DNA of 64,000 nt from the NCBI GenBank assembly GCA_025618425.1, contig CM046836.1, positions 26,411,087-26,475,086 on the forward strand, given 5' to 3'. Position numbers and translations under genes: made by a program. A model generated the notes under the pieces. It made no database searches, was not told the origin of the DNA, and worked only from the letters and a program-made list of their open reading frames with translations. Every line of letters begins with the position of its first letter. Within the stretch, counting starts at the first letter, position 1. The DNA is from Heliocidaris tuberculata. Its lineage: Eukaryota; Echinodermata; Echinoidea; Camarodonta; Echinometridae. Of this stretch, positions 1-43,179 are shown one piece after another.

Positions 1-1
1 T

Positions 2-138
2 TTTTTCTGTGCTTGTCAGAGAATTTTGGAGGAAAACTATAGCCCCAAAAATGCGATAACCTTCTTTTTTTTCTTTTCTTTTTTTGCTTGCTTGTCAGAG
101 AATTTTGGAGGAAACACTAGACCCAAAAGATGTGATAA

Positions 139-187
<49 letters not shown>

Positions 188-311
188 GGGGGGGGGGGGG
201 GGGTGTCAGAAAATTTTTTCAAACATTTCGGACAGGTACAAAAGTTAAATCATGTGGTGACCCCCCCCCCCCCCCCCCCGAATTTCAAAATGAATTTGCG
301 CCACTGCTGAT
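2..311. repeat. G/C-tract interspersed repeat, partial copy
   Basis: Contains two copies of GCTTGTCAGAGAATTTTGG and one variant, a poly-T run of about 50, a G run of 17, a C run of 18, and the end motif AATTTGCGCCACTG. The same parts recur at 8545-8818, 9779-10032 and 43790-44075. Confidence 0.6.
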
Positions 312-1079
312 GGGTAAGATTTCTTTTCTTTTCTTTTCCCAACATGTTCCATGTGTCTGCTCGTTTACTTTCTCAGCTATTGTATTTGTTATTTGTTATA
401 TTAACTTCAAGTGGGTCATTACTAACTATTTAGGCCTACATGTGCATGAATTGCCAACCCTAGCATCACGGTCATCAGAAAGGGCACTAGTCTATTGTCC
501 TCTGTTTGTTACTGCTACCAAGTACTTTACTATCAAGGTTTTTGTTTTGTTTGTTTCTTCATTTGTTCTTAATTTTTGCTGTTTCACACATTGCGGCTGA
601 GTCCATGAATACAAGGCTAGTGGTCTTTAGAACTAGGTCGTCACAATGATAGTCCGCCATGATCACCTGAGAAGGAAACATGTTTTGTTTGTCACTTTTG
701 TAGTTGTGTATTGCAATTGAATCTCTGAAGTTTAGACTCCAGTTGGCCTTCAGATAGTACACAGGTCATCAGAAAAAGTCAGATTATATCTTTACATCAA
801 GTAGAACCGACAAAGAAGAGTTACAATATTGTTGAAGGTTGTATGTCCTTGAGCATGCCATGCTGTATCATCGCTGTAATCTCCAAGACGATATGCCATC
901 ATGCATATTATGTCCTTTTCAAAAGGAAAAGGTTTGTAACCCTCAACATGTTGAATGTACTGCACTGACTTGGTCAAGTTGTCATGGTCAAAGTCGACTT
1001 TTTCAGTCCACTGGGGATGCAGAGGTCATGGGATCAAGCACCAGCATGACACTTAAATGCATGGCATTTTATCATCACT
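311..1079. other. Intergenic, nothing recognised
   Basis: Unique-looking AT-rich sequence. The short ORFs here have no recognisable domain or start context. Confidence 0.4.
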
Positions 1080-1275
1080 TGTTCTCTTTACCCAGGTGTT
1101 AAATACGCACCCAGTTGGGTCCAAATGTCATTGTTGGTGGATCTAGCATATATGTGCCTGTATAAAAGCTGCTAGGCATTAATTCTTCCTAGGTTGGGTG
1201 GAATGGAGACTGCACTAGCAGTGCAGAACAGGTACTTGAATGCAGTGACCAGGGTAATAATAATAATAATAATTC
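1080..1275 (+). repeat. SINE-like element with (TAA)n tail
   Basis: Begins CCCAGGTGTTAAA, contains TGTGCCTGTA and TGCACTAGCAGTGC, and ends CCAGGGTAATAATAATAA. The same order of motifs is found at 59875-60043 (CCAGGTGTTAAAAAG, TGTGCCTGTAAAA, TTGCACTGATGG, GTGATAATAA). Confidence 0.5.
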
Positions 1276-1807
1276 ACTGTAAATCACAAAATTACATGTA
1301 TTTGAATGGAAACTGTCCATTCTTTTGCCCAGTTGTCTTTTTTTCCTAGTTTCATTATGTGAAAAATCACTTTTGAAATAAAACTACGTTTTCGGCATTA
1401 GCTGCCTAATGTTGGTCTGTCATTTGGGGCTCTGCTCATAATTATACTAAGGACTCTCCCACAAGTGAGACCGTGAATACCACTGAAAAAATGGACATAT
1501 CGTTTTATAGATGAAATAAAACAACTTCTGTAAACGTCAGTGAAATGTGTGCAAAGCTGGAATAACATATATACCTTCACTATTTGTGTTGTAAACTGAA
1601 TATTAAAAAGCTGAAGATAAATATCTTATTTTGTTTGTTAGCTGTTGATTCTTTTAAGTTGTAATTTTTCATTGAAAAAGAGTGAATGATTTTGATTGTA
1701 TTGATAGAGTATGAGGTATATTTGACGTTGAAGTTATTGGTTTAATACATGTATATCTTTCCAAATAGGTTTAGTGCTTGTATTATATTTCATAAGTAAC
1801 CAACACA

Positions 1808-1965
1808 TAATTATTATAATAATAATAAGCCGTCTTTGAAAAGTACATATCACATTGTGATATAACGTCTCTGCGCTTCCAAAGGACCTTTGGATATTAC
1901 AATGTATTACCCAGGCTTTAGCTCCTATACGCGATCACCATGTACTACCCGATCAAGAGATTTAT
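1808..1965 (-). repeat. tRNA-derived-SINE-like fragment, (TTA)n tail
   Basis: On the minus strand GGAGCTAAAGCCTGGGTAA, ATATCCAAAGG and AAGCGCAGAGACGTTATA end in a TTATTATTATAATAATTAT tail at 1808-1830. Shared motif order with 33895-34175 and the array at 46115-46388. Confidence 0.5.
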
Positions 1966-2205
1966 CTGGTCGTTCGTTAACTGCTTAAATTCTTCTTTGC
2001 ATGTATTTTCTGTTGATAAATGTAAAAATGTGCTTTTCTTTCCTTCATCGTGTAATATCAAGAAAGTGAAATACAGTGTACCAAGAAGTGTTTAGTTGTA
2101 AAGCCATCGTCGTCTCGTCTCTTAAAAGCTAACAAGATTCCAAAACCGATTTATGATTCTAGCTTATTATTGCTCAAGACACAAACATTTGGTATGCATC
2201 CTTCC

Positions 2206-2300
2206 CCTTGTTTTTTTGTTTTGTTTTGTTTTGTTTTGTTTTGTTTTGTTTTGTTTTGTTTTGTTTTGTTGTTTTGTTTTGTTTTGTTTTTTTCTCTCCC
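2206..2300 (+). repeat. (TTTTG)n microsatellite
   Basis: About 17 near-perfect TTTTG units. It creates long spurious ORFs on both strands (F-C-L/K-T-K repeats). Confidence 0.9.
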
Positions 2301-5300
2301 TCCTCTCATTTTCGGCTATTTTCCATTTTACTACAACAACTTTAGTTACAGAACTGGTGACAGATTCGCGGTTTTTTTTTCTGTTCCCCCCCCCCCCCTT
2401 CTTTTTGATTGTGATCATTGGATTATGTTATATCATTTTACAAGGCAAGGAAATCATTTTGATATTTTTTTCTTTACATAAAGCGTAATCAGATACTGTA
2501 GACTTTCATTTCACTTCAATTATTAAGTTAAGAATTATCCTGATTATTTGCAGCTTACAATAACAACTTTACAATAGTAACTCTGTCATGTACGTAACGA
2601 CATGAAGAGCAAACCAATATGACTAGACCTAGACTTTGGAATAAACAGAAGCGTTGGGCTATTGGGGGGGGGGGGGCACTAAACGCGTGGAAAATTCTAA
2701 AGCTCAGTAAACTGCAAGAAGTGAAGAGGAACCTCGTTATTTGTTATTTCTGATTTGTTTGTATTTGTTTTTATATCTTTGTTTTGATTGGGGGTGATCT
2801 TTTTTTTTTTCTTTTTCCTTTATTTGTTTTTTCGTTTTTTTTTTGTTTTTTTTTGTTTTTTGTTTGGATCTTTTTTTGCTTCGGGGTAAATGTGAACAAC
2901 TCGGTAAATTTGGAATCTGACTACGCGGTATATTTGTCTTCAAATCGACAAATTTGAAAAATCTAATGACTTTTTATGTTTTGCTTGAAGGAGAAAAAAA
3001 AATCGGCCATCTTGTCGGCAAATTTAGTCTTACTCGTGGTCTAGCAACGCCCCTGGATAATAATACGCCCCTGGATAATAATATGCTATTACTCCTAAAT
3101 TCTCCCGCGCAATGCAATTGTAAAAAAGGGAAACGAAGTAGCTCGTAAGGCTCGTTATGGTATTAGGGACAAGATTATAGTGAATTGCAGTTATCTAAAA
3201 GTGCAATTAGGATTAGGATTCAAATTCAACAAAAGTCTTCATAATTTTGAGTCCCGTCCAACCCTGCCTGGTATTCTGGTGAAATCTATTCGATTTCGGA
3301 ATTTAGAAAAATCTTGATTATGATCTTCTATCGCTGTTTTCCAATACATGCTACCACCAGTGTTGACGCTAGACCAATTTGAATGGGGAGGGAGGAGGGG
3401 GGAGGGGGTTCGGACTATAGTTGCCCCACTATGTAGCTTAACCATAAAAGGACTGCGATTACCTTCAGAGTTTTGAAGATCTTGCCCTGCGACTTCACGA
3501 CTTTTTTCTTCAGAGTCTTGCGCATTTTTGATACCAAATTTGCGTAAATACCTATGCCTATGGCGGTTATGGTTTTACGTAACATTTAAACATCAGATAT
3601 CAATTAAAAATGGCCGAATCAAATTCGTTTCCGTGTAAAACGCATTTTGGGAGGATGCTAATGTGCATGATTCTCCTACTGCACAGTCTTTGTTCTGAAC
3701 AATTAAAACCTGAACCAAGTTAAAAATTAAATTTTCTAAGTGTGATAAAATTACAAAACAATAGAAAACAAAAGGTACAAAACAATAATTAACATAAGAA
3801 ATAGAAATAAGTAAATACGTAGGAAAAGAATAATTAATTTATGCATATAATTTGCAGATATTAACATTGTAATCTATATAACTACATATTAAATAACTTC
3901 CTTTCCCATATCACAAATGTGAAAGCATTGGAGGTCCATATTGACCAACAAAGATCAGAAGAAAAAAAAAACCATCAAAATTACCATATTCGCATAATTA
4001 GCATATTTTTGAAAATTAATTTTTATAAATATAACTATGCATTCTGGTACGTCACATCATAAACTAAGTGCACGCCAAATTTTGTAACGACCTGACAATA
4101 TATTGCCGAGATCTTATGGGGGCATCATCCCCCCCCCCCCCCGGCCCCCACAAAAAAAAAAAAATCTTCAAAACCTCTGAAATAGCCCAGTCTTTTACAC
4201 TCACAGAACCATCACTATGTGGGGCTGTGTCAATTTTGACGATGGTCATAAAGTTGCAGAGGTAAAAACACCAGTGTAATCCGCAAAATTTTGAGAAATA
4301 CTCCCTTCTACATTTTAGGATGATATTCATGCTAGATTCTTCAATAGGATCTTTATCATCTTGATCAAGTGAGATTTTCAGGCTGTTTTTGGCCGGCGAT
4401 CTTGCCCCTTTCCAGCACACATAATGTGTGCAAAATATCACACACTTGCTATATGAGAGGCAATTCATCGCGGTAAGCAGATACAAAGTGCGAGGTTATC
4501 TACAATAACCTTGCATATGTCTGAGTGAGTCTTTTGGGTAAAATCTTCCCCCAAAAAACATCAAACAAAAAAATATATAATATAAATGAATAGATTTTTA
4601 ACAAATAATAATATTACTAATGATGATGATATAGTAATGACAACAACAACAAAATAATTTAAAAAATAAAAATTACAATAAAGGCCCTCCTACATAACGA
4701 CACTTCAGAGGCCAGAGTCTGGTTATGACAATTATTTTAGCTTCACCAGTACATGATTGTATACTACCATCATTCGTAACATAGTAACTTATGCATTTTT
4801 TAAAATTCACTTTCTCTTCGTTCCCCTCCATATACATGTAAAGTCCCACACAGACTGCTACATTGCCGCTAATCAACAAGTGATTGATTTTGAAATTATT
4901 CCTTCCTTGAAAAGTAGGGGTATATTTGTACATGCCACCCCACCTCTCCCTCAAAAGGGGATGTCACCCGGGGATTTATGCCCGTGTCCCCTTGGATCCG
5001 CCCCCGTATTGAGCTGCATATCGCAACCATGGATCTAACAAATCAAAGGAAACATTATTACGATGTCCTTGCAAAGAAGTCCCCTATATCGGTGGTGCAT
5101 TTATTGAAACCATAAGCTTCATTCCCCAGTTTCATAAGAGCGGCACAAACGTAACACAGTGACATAATCCGCCATTCTGAAACTCAGTGGTCAAAAGAAC
5201 GTCATTGAAATTCCAAAGAGTCGCCTTAATCCGTCCTTGCACTTTCTAAAGACTTTCATTACCGACAAATTTGCGCTTTAGCTACTGAGGTACATGTAAA

Positions 5301-5460
5301 TAAGACAAGTATAACGCACAGAGGACATAATACACATAGCGGAGCTGCATAACGATAAAATATACTCCAATTTGTGTGCGTTTTATGATAAAAATCAATG
5401 CTCATGGCGCTAAATATAGCAGAATCTGAGTTGTTTTAGTATATAATTATTATCTGCTGA
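2300..5460. other. Intergenic, low-complexity tracts only
   Basis: T/C homopolymers (2380-2398, 2805-2877, 4130-4143), a purine/pyrimidine-biased patch and AT-rich unique sequence. The 140-codon minus-strand ORF at 4064-4486 crosses a C run and has no recognisable domain. Confidence 0.4.
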
Positions 5461-5466
5461 TAATAC

Positions 5467-6036
5467 CTCGATTTACACCTGTGTGCCAGCTTTGGTATTT
5501 CTAGTTCGTGATCTATTGTGTAAATTCATGTAAATAGTCCCTTTTTTCCCATAAATTTTGTGATGTTGCTAATAACCATGATAACACTACAATAAATGGA
5601 TAGAAACTAAAAACATTCATCGCCCTGCCCCCTCGCAGACGCAAATTAGGGCTCAGTAAATTACCACTGGCGCGAATGTCGATTTACACCTGTGTGCCGG
5701 GTTTGGTGTATCTATAGTTCGGGAGCTGCGGTGTAAATTAATGTAAATGGTCTTTTTTTCTCTCTCTCATAAATTGGGCACCTAAACTAGCTTTCCTGAA
5801 ATAGATCGACATCGAAATAGTCAAATTCTATGTATAAAATTAACCTCAAATCACTTTTAAATGCGTTGTTATAATATGCTTGTATGAAAAGTGCCCTGAT
5901 CTACACATTCGAGCCAATGGTATTATGTTAACTTTTCTGGGCCCTAATTTGCGTCTGGGAGGGGGCAGGGCTTGTTCTTAATTTATTTTTATTATATCTA
6001 TTTATTGTAGTGTTATCATGGTTATTAGCAACATCA
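5467..6036. repeat. Compound element: nested direct and inverted repeats
   Basis: Inverted arms of about 95 nt at 5562-5655 and 5938-6036 share GATGTTGCTAATAACCATG, ACACTACAATAAAT and GACGCAAATTAGGGC. Direct repeats of about 95 nt (5467-5561 and 5678-5772) share TCGATTTACACCTGTGTGCC and ATAAATT. Confidence 0.7.
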
Positions 6037-6896
6037 TAGTGGATGCATAGGCCTATAGATATTCACATGATTCAAGAGTAAGTGAAGCAAGCGAGCAAAA
6101 AAAAAAAAGCCCCATTTTTGGTTTGATTAAAAAGTTTATGGACAGGTTCATTTATTACTATAATTTATGCACAGGCATAAATTATAGGATTTTTATGTTT
6201 GAAGATATTTCTACATTTGACGTAAAAAGGGTGTTCAAATTCGCTCTGCATGGGCTTCGGCCACTATCCCCCTGAAGTCCATTTTTAAAGTTTGGCTTCA
6301 AAACCTAGCCTTAATACTATATTGCAAGGAAATTTCTGAGGAATTATCCATAGACCAACTAGAATATAGTTTGCCCTTGAAAAATATAATAATAATAATA
6401 ATACGTAATTGCAATAGAAATAATATGAAATAATAAAGTAGCTATAGTTTAAAGCCGTATCAAACTGATGTTTTTATTAGGCCTATGTTATAAAGTGGAA
6501 GGATGTAAACTTTATGTTGAGTATGTTTGATGACGTAATTTTTTTATAAAAACATGTTTTGAAATTCTAAATGTTTTCATTTGTTCCGCAAATTAAGGCT
6601 ATGAATTGTGCATCTAGCAGTAATTCGTTACGAACACAACAAACCCACTGTGTTAGCATACTACACACGACAATACACAATCACTTTTGCTACATATAAA
6701 TGCGAAACAAAATAGGCAGAATTTCCTTTCATAATATCTTACAGTACTTCTTTTATATGTCAAACCCAGTTTTATTTCTATATTGAGAATGGACAAACTG
6801 ACACAAGGTCAAATCAGTTATTGTGCAAGGGCAGCACCAGGGGAAGAGGGAGGGACCGCTCCTCTCCGGTGCTCCCTGCGCTCCCCTTCCCCCTAC

Positions 6897-6927
<31 letters not shown>

Positions 6928-8060
6928 CGTTGTCACGGTATCCCCAAACATTCTTCTTTTCACCCTCAGCTACCCCCCCCCCCCCCCAACACACTTCTAA
7001 ATTCCTTGTGCCGCCCTTCTTCTCGGGACACATAATCGCCTGAAGTGAACTCCCGAGAAGCTATCGAGAGTCTCCAAGAGCAATTCAAACATTTTCCAAT
7101 TGAACCACCAATGTTTTGATTTGAGATTTGAGGGACATGTGTGACGTCGCAGTCTCGCTCGAATCGATTCTTCACGTTTTTGTTTTTTGTTTTTTTTTCC
7201 TGTTTTGATCCAGAAACGAAAGCGAAATAGAATAAAGGCCATTGACGGGGAAAGGATAATACAAATGTAACACATGATATACTGACGAATGCTGAGGCTT
7301 GCGAAAATCAGTGCTAGGATTTCCGCATTCCCGAAACATGTGTCGTGGTCTACAATCCATAATCTCATTATGTGGACTTTCTTTCATGTTTTCAGCTAAA
7401 TTGTCCCTTTCCCCTCTTTTTTTTATACTCTTAATCCCTTAAATCCATTGATGCTTTAAGGATATTAAGAAGTAATGAAACCTTTTTGGGATCATTATGT
7501 AGATGGACATATTCAGTTGCATCAGAGATTACAAGACCTTAATGAAATGTACAGCGTAAAACAGTCAATATTTACATAAGCATAAAATTACAATAACACC
7601 AAGGATATATAATAATATATTATTATTATAATGATTTATTGACAGATGGAAGTTAATGAATAAACTCAATCATAGTATATAACCACGTTTTTATTATAAA
7701 AAATAGATGCCCTGAATTAAAAAATATATATCTTTTTGTATATATTGATAAAAGGTAATCAGTTTGCGCAAACAAACATGGAAAAGACTATCACATTAAT
7801 ATGTTTAAATCTTTACGTACATAATATATGTGGTCTAAATTTGATACGGGGGGGGGGGCATTTTGTTTTTAACTCAATGTCTACCAAAGATATGCCAAAC
7901 ACTCTGGATTCACCATTGGACTCTTATGTATTGAAGTGAGATGAATACTACATTTCGTGGAATAAATCTTGATATTTTGCACAACGGCGACTGATTCGTC
8001 GATGCCTTTCCTGGTGCTGCGATATACGATGCGGCGACATTTGCCCCGGGCTTTATTTCG
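6037..8060. other. Intergenic, microsatellite-rich
   Basis: Holds a C tract plus (CT)n at 6895-6932, a second C tract at 6972-6987, a T/C-rich segment near 7175-7200 and AT-rich sequence. No gene recognised. Confidence 0.4.
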
Positions 8061-8064
8061 TCAG

Positions 8065-8330
8065 AGTTCTTGGGTTAGGGTTGAAATTGGGTTTCAGGTT
8101 TTATTTAGGGCTGGGGATAGTCTGCAATTAAGCACGTACCCTAATTTGACACTTTATCAGAAAATGATTGTGTCTTCAGAGAAGCCTAACAGAGCTACCT
8201 CCTGGTCGTGAAGCAGCTATATAGTACAGGGCATATGTGGTACAGACATTCTTTTACGACTGACCAAGGTTTGTGCCTGCAAACTAGGCTAGGGCTAGAG
8301 CTAGGATTAGGGTTAGTAGGCCAGGAGCCT
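8065..8330. repeat. Degenerate telomere-like (TTAGGG) patches
   Basis: GGGTTAGGGTTGAAATTGGG near 8071 and GGCTAGGGCTAGAGCTAGG through GATTAGGGTTAG near 8289-8318. These are degenerate and interstitial. Confidence 0.4.
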
Positions 8331-8544
8331 GTCCCGAAATAGTAACCCCATTTTACCCATAAGATTTTACCCCGTAAAGTTACTTAGACCATCTAAGTCA
8401 TTTACAAAATGGTTGTCAGCCTGACCGTAGCCGTCGGGTTTAGCCCCCAGAGCCCCCCAAAAGAGACCCCAAAGTCGGGTCGATTTCACCCCATCTCCCC
8501 CATGCCCCAAACTTTGTCAGTAGGAAGTAGTATGACTGGGCATT

Positions 8545-8722
8545 ACCATGGGTGCAAATCCAGGGGGGGGACAGGGGGACATGTCCCCCCACCTTTTTGA
8601 AGATAGGCGAATGTCCCCCCCCCCCCGTTTGAATAACCTTTGCTTTGGGGTTTCGTTTTGCTTGTCAGAGAATTTTGGAGGCAAATGTCCTCCTTCCCCC
8701 CCCCCCCCACCTTTTTGAATAA

Positions 8723-8758
<36 letters not shown>

Positions 8759-8818
8759 TGTCAGAGAATTTTGGAGGCGAATGTCCCCGCAGGTTTCAAA
8801 ATGGATTTGCGCCACTGG
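8545..8818. repeat. G/C-tract interspersed repeat with inverted ends
   Basis: Left end GGGTGCAAATCCAGGGGGG and right end CAAAATGGATTTGCGCCAC are approximate inverted repeats. The interior has two GCTTGTCAGAGAATTTTGG copies, a long T run and two C runs. Confidence 0.6.
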
Positions 8819-9217
8819 GCATTACAAAACAAAAAAAAAACAAAACAAAAAAAAAATAATAAAAATAAACTGACAAAAATTTCCGTCGGGATGGGGTGTC
8901 AGACGGCCCCTAAAAGTTGGGGTAAATTTTTCCCCTTGAAGACCAGGGACCAAATTTTGTCAGAAGGAAGAGCTATGGATGTACATTCCAAAAATATAAA
9001 AACTGACAAAATTGCCCATCAGGAAGGGGGTGTCAGACCCCCTGAAATGAAAACCCCAATGTGCCCAAGCATGTGTCGTGCAAGCGCTTGTTGTTTTTTT
9101 AGTTTGTAATTGTAATCTTTAGCGTTATGGCAAAGCGGGATACCTATTTAATAGTTTCATATTTCGCTGACTATAAACAATTATTTTACAATCTTAAATT
9201 ATTGTCTTGTTTGCTTA

Positions 9218-9282
9218 AATCACTGTTAATCTCCCAAAAAGAGCAGCATCACTGTTAATCTCCCAAAATGAGCAGCATTACG
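9218..9282 (+). repeat. 32-bp tandem duplication
   Basis: ATCACTGTTAATCTCCCAAA-AGAGCAGC occurs twice in direct tandem with one or two differences. Confidence 0.8.
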
Positions 9283-9778
9283 TTAAACATATCCATGCAC
9301 AGGCAAATTAGCTCCTTACATTTACACATTATATTCGAGAAATTCCACGCCATTCTTTACAAAAGCCGTTGGTATTTTCTTTAATATTTGTCTATCAGAG
9401 TGTAGGTTGACTCTTGAAAGCGTTGACATTGTTGTTTATTACAATAATCAATCCAATCTGACGATAAAATCAAGTGACATGTTTCAAGCAAATTGAAAGC
9501 GCTCGATTCAATTTACAATTTTTAAAGGCGCTGTAAGAATTTTCTGCTTTTGGCATGTCCTTCTCAAAGATTCCCCACGAAACTGCCCCGGCCAATAACA
9601 AAAGATGTAGAAGTCGTATAAAGCCTTTGTGTTAACCGTATATTGTTACGAATCGCGAGTTCTGAGGGGTGAATACTTGTCAAACTTGGCGTTATCACGT
9701 CGATTTTCGTCGATTTCGCCCCGTATATAATACAAGATGAATTACAAGATGTGCATGATGTGGGTGTAGTCAAAACTC

Positions 9779-10032
9779 AGAGGCGGATTTCAAGGGGGGG
9801 GGGGGAACTTCTGCCCCCCCTCTTTTTTCAATTGTGCCCTTCCCCTCCCTCTATTTGGAACTGATAATCTTGTTTTCTTTTTCTTTCTTTTTTTTTTAAA
9901 TAGATAATTCTGGAGGAAAACCGGACCTCAAAAAATCTGATAAGCTTTTTTTTTTTTTTTTTTTGCTTGTCAGAAAATTTTCGAACATTTGTGTGCCCCC
10001 CTCCCTTTACAAAATCCTGGATCCGCCCCTGG
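9779..10032. repeat. G/C-tract interspersed repeat with terminal inverted repeats
   Basis: Starts CAGAGGCGGATTTCAAGGGG and ends AAATCCTGGATCCGCCCCTG, imperfect inverted ends. Interior: G run, C run, T run and GCTTGTCAGAAAATTTT. Confidence 0.65.
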
Positions 10033-10035
10033 TCA

Positions 10036-10136
10036 GAACAGACACCGGATAGCTTTTAAAATAAAGGTTGTTCCTGACAACCTGAAAGCTGGTCAGAGGC
10101 TTGTCAGACATAGCAACAAGTAATCATGCAAACGGC
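10036..10136 (-). repeat. Fragment of the AGACCTGT-TIR MITE family
   Basis: On the minus strand TTGCTATGTCTGACAAGCC, CAGCTTTCAGGTTGTCAGG and AACAACC match the interior of the elements at 22805-23037 and 16677-16860. The terminal repeats are lost. Confidence 0.6.
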
Positions 10137-11455
10137 TACAACGCTGTTACAATACGTAACGAAATGGATGATTAATAATACTTTAGCTGTCCATATCAAT
10201 AATATTGAAATGCATTTAAGTCATTATTTAGATAATTTCCTCTAATTATAAGCTGCCATTAAGATACATGGAAAAGGATATTACTGCAAATATACAAAAT
10301 ATATAGATGAGATATTTTGGTTGCTTTTTGGCTCAGAGCATTAAGTTCTTCTGACGCTTCATGTCACCCCTAAACTCCATTTACTCTTCACGGGGAAAAC
10401 AAAAGAGAAATGGGCACTTTCTGGGTATAATTATACGAATTTCTCTTGGTGGTATAGGTAGTGGAATAAAGAAAACTTTGATATCAGATTTCACTGTGTT
10501 CTTCTGACATTAAGACAAAAAAGGTTTTTTAGTTTGAAGCTCAAATATCAACAATGTTCTGTGGATGCGAGTGGTATACTCATTTACTATGTCAATTTCC
10601 CTCAGACAATCTTTGCGCGTCCGTATACGTGCATAGAATAGATTGGAATTTCTATGCAAATTATCCCTATTTACTCGTCTTTGGTGCTCATTCATTAGAT
10701 AATGTGAAATGGGCCTGTTCGGTAAGATGTTTACGCTACTGATACAAATAGATCCATGAATCGGAGAAAGTCTTTAGAATTCACTGACAATGATATATTT
10801 AGCCTGGGATTATCTTATCTGTAAACCATGCCGAATTCCAAGAGGGGGCAATGAATTTGCATTTCAAAAGGAGGATGCAACTATTGCACCCTCTTGGCTG
10901 ATCCCCCACTCGAATCTATTTCAAAAGAGTTGGAACTGTAGACTTGCGCTGCGGAAAGACCCATTCAACGATTAACAATGGGGTGGAGAATTTGGAAGGT
11001 TTTTTGTGAGGGGGGGGGGGGCGAGGGTAGGGGTAACAATGCGGCAAGCGAAGCTGATGAAAGTGAACGCGACCGGTGCCAGTGAAGAGGGGTCGTTTGA
11101 CAAACAAAAAGATGGGCGCGGTTCGGCCCAACCACGCATGACGGAATACTATGTCTTGGCTGATGTCTTCCGAGCATGGTTCTAGCTTCTTGAAAGCGAT
11201 CAGAAGTACTGGAGCGTGTTAAACAGAAGAAAAGGGTGGAGTGGTACAAAACCATACCCAACGCCAAAAATCGCCTCACTCGCTACTTGGGGAAGCTACG
11301 CGATTTACGAGTCGTGGGTGTAGTTTTTTTTTCGTTGGACTACAGCGCTTGAAGCAGAGTCTTTTGTAAGACATTGTTCAGGTACCGGTTACCTCATCCA
11401 TCACGCTGCCTACCTGTGACTTTAGGTCTGTTTTACTGGATAACAACGCTTCAGA
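10137..11455. other. Upstream flank and probable promoter/5'UTR of the fibropellin gene
   Basis: AT-rich to about 10980, then a more GC-balanced stretch with a G run at 11010-11021. No TATA box is apparent and the transcription start cannot be placed. The last 150 nt probably include 5'UTR; an upstream non-coding exon is possible. Confidence 0.35.
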
Positions 11456-41557
<30,102 letters not shown>

Positions 41558-42880
41558 GCGACATTTCCTACATGAATACTAGCACATGTATAACATCTGT
41601 GCATATTTTGTAAATTTGTTTGAAAAAAAAGTACTAATAATCTTTATCGAATCATTTTGCACATTTTAAAGAAATTTCAAAGAAACTTTCATGAGGCACA
41701 TTGAACTTTTAGATCCGCTGTTGCAGTTTTCATAGATTGGAAAACTATTTTTATAGTATTATGAGATTATTACTGTATAGAAGAGTTTTACAAAATATAT
41801 GTTGTGAAGGGTATATTTCGGTAAAGACAATTGTATTTGTGGCGGTTACAACATTTCACCGGATCAGTATTTTATCAAATCTTAGACTCCTGATCTTTGT
41901 CATCCTTTTGATTTGAATTCGTGTAATTTACTCTTATTCCAAACTAGTAGTATTATCATATCTATTAATACTTTCATTTTCCATATATACTATTTTTAGA
42001 TTATTTTGTTGATCCATTACCCAATTATGTTTAAAATGGGATCATATGATCAAATAAATTTTGTATAAAAATCATGGATTGCCTTTTAAACAAATGCGAA
42101 TATGTGTTACTGTATATGCACTGCCTTGTTTTTAACATTTTATCATTCGTTTTTAATAAAATGCTGCGAAGATGAAATAAATACTTTATTTTTGTGTGAA
42201 TTGTTAGCGGTTAAGATATGATCTAAAATTTCGGAAGTTTTCGAAATCTAATTGGACGTGAGAACTATTCATTGCATATCATTTTATGAACTTACATCAA
42301 GAATCAATTAACATGTGGCTTTACATACCATTACATACTATTCATGGGGAGTCGGAATAAGTTGTTTTTGCATTCAGTTTCCAACCCAGGATGTTCTAAA
42401 TGCCATGCGCTCACTTCCGCGATATGATACGAGTATAAACCCAAGCTCTAAAGCTGTAGTATCTTCTAGGAGTGGGTATATATTATAGGCTAACGAGGCG
42501 GGGAGGGGACTGGGAAATGCACGCTCATTGTGAACTCATGAAATACACACATATGTCATTAGGGGAAGTTATTCCCTTTTTTCTACTCTTTAATCATCAA
42601 CCTTATATGTATATATATATATAACAGAATCATCTACAAAATCATTTTACAACAGTTGACCTTCATTTATAACCTAAACGCTTTAAATGAAAAAAAAAAA
42701 ATATATGAGTATATAAACCTGAATAGAGAACATAAAAACAATGAAAATATGTATTACTGTACCGAAATAATATATTCCTCTCAAGAAGATAATGTATATA
42801 ATATAACCAACGAAGATTACAGTTTTCCACCTCGTCAATCGGGGAAGGGGGATGCGGGAGTAGAGAGAGGGTGAAAGGTT
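41558..42880 (+). other. 3'UTR and 3' flank of the fibropellin I-type gene
   Basis: AT-rich. 41610-41790 includes a segment (ATCATTTTGCACATTTTAAA, AGATCCGCTG, TTACTGTATAGAA) that recurs at 45190-45350 inside the second gene. After 42180 nothing is recognised. Confidence 0.5.
42053..42160 (+). promoter_or_regulatory. Candidate polyadenylation signals of the fibropellin I-type gene
   Basis: AATAAA hexamers occur at 42053-42058 and 42155-42160, about 500-600 nt after the stop codon, with another at 42175-42180. They lie in AT-rich 3' flank without ORFs. Which one is used cannot be told from sequence. Confidence 0.4.
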
Positions 42881-42933
42881 ATTATGAAACATGCGGAAAT
42901 CCCCTTTTATCAGTCAGACCCAACTCCGGAAAA

Positions 42934-43179
42934 CCGAGCACAGGTATATACTCCGAAAATCGTGTATGGAGCAAGATGAATATAGAGCCCTCATCGTTCA
43001 TTGCGAGACAGAGTGTACAAAAGCGATGTGGGAAATCGTGCAATGTCGACCTGCTCTTGATAATATATTTTTCTATTTTTGCAAAATTTGTCCCCATGCC
43101 TTTTGTACACACTGCCTCGCACTGAACGATGAGGGCTCTATATTCATACGCCGTTTTCGGAGTATATACCTGTGCTCGG
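42934..43179. mobile_element. Fold-back element, arms of about 90-100 bp
   Basis: Arm 42934-43033 (CCGAGCACAGGTATATACTC, GAATATAGAGCCCTCATCG, GTGTACAAAAG) is repeated inverted at 43092-43179 around a loop of about 58 nt. The two strands encode nearly the same ORF (ALIV-CE, LNDEGSIFI), a by-product of the symmetry. Confidence 0.75.

Noticed and set aside
2206..2488. Hydrophobic ORFs over the TTTTG repeat
   Set aside because: Microsatellite artefact in both strands.
4064..4486. 140-codon minus-strand ORF
   Set aside because: Crosses C and A homopolymers, has no recognisable domain and no supporting gene context.
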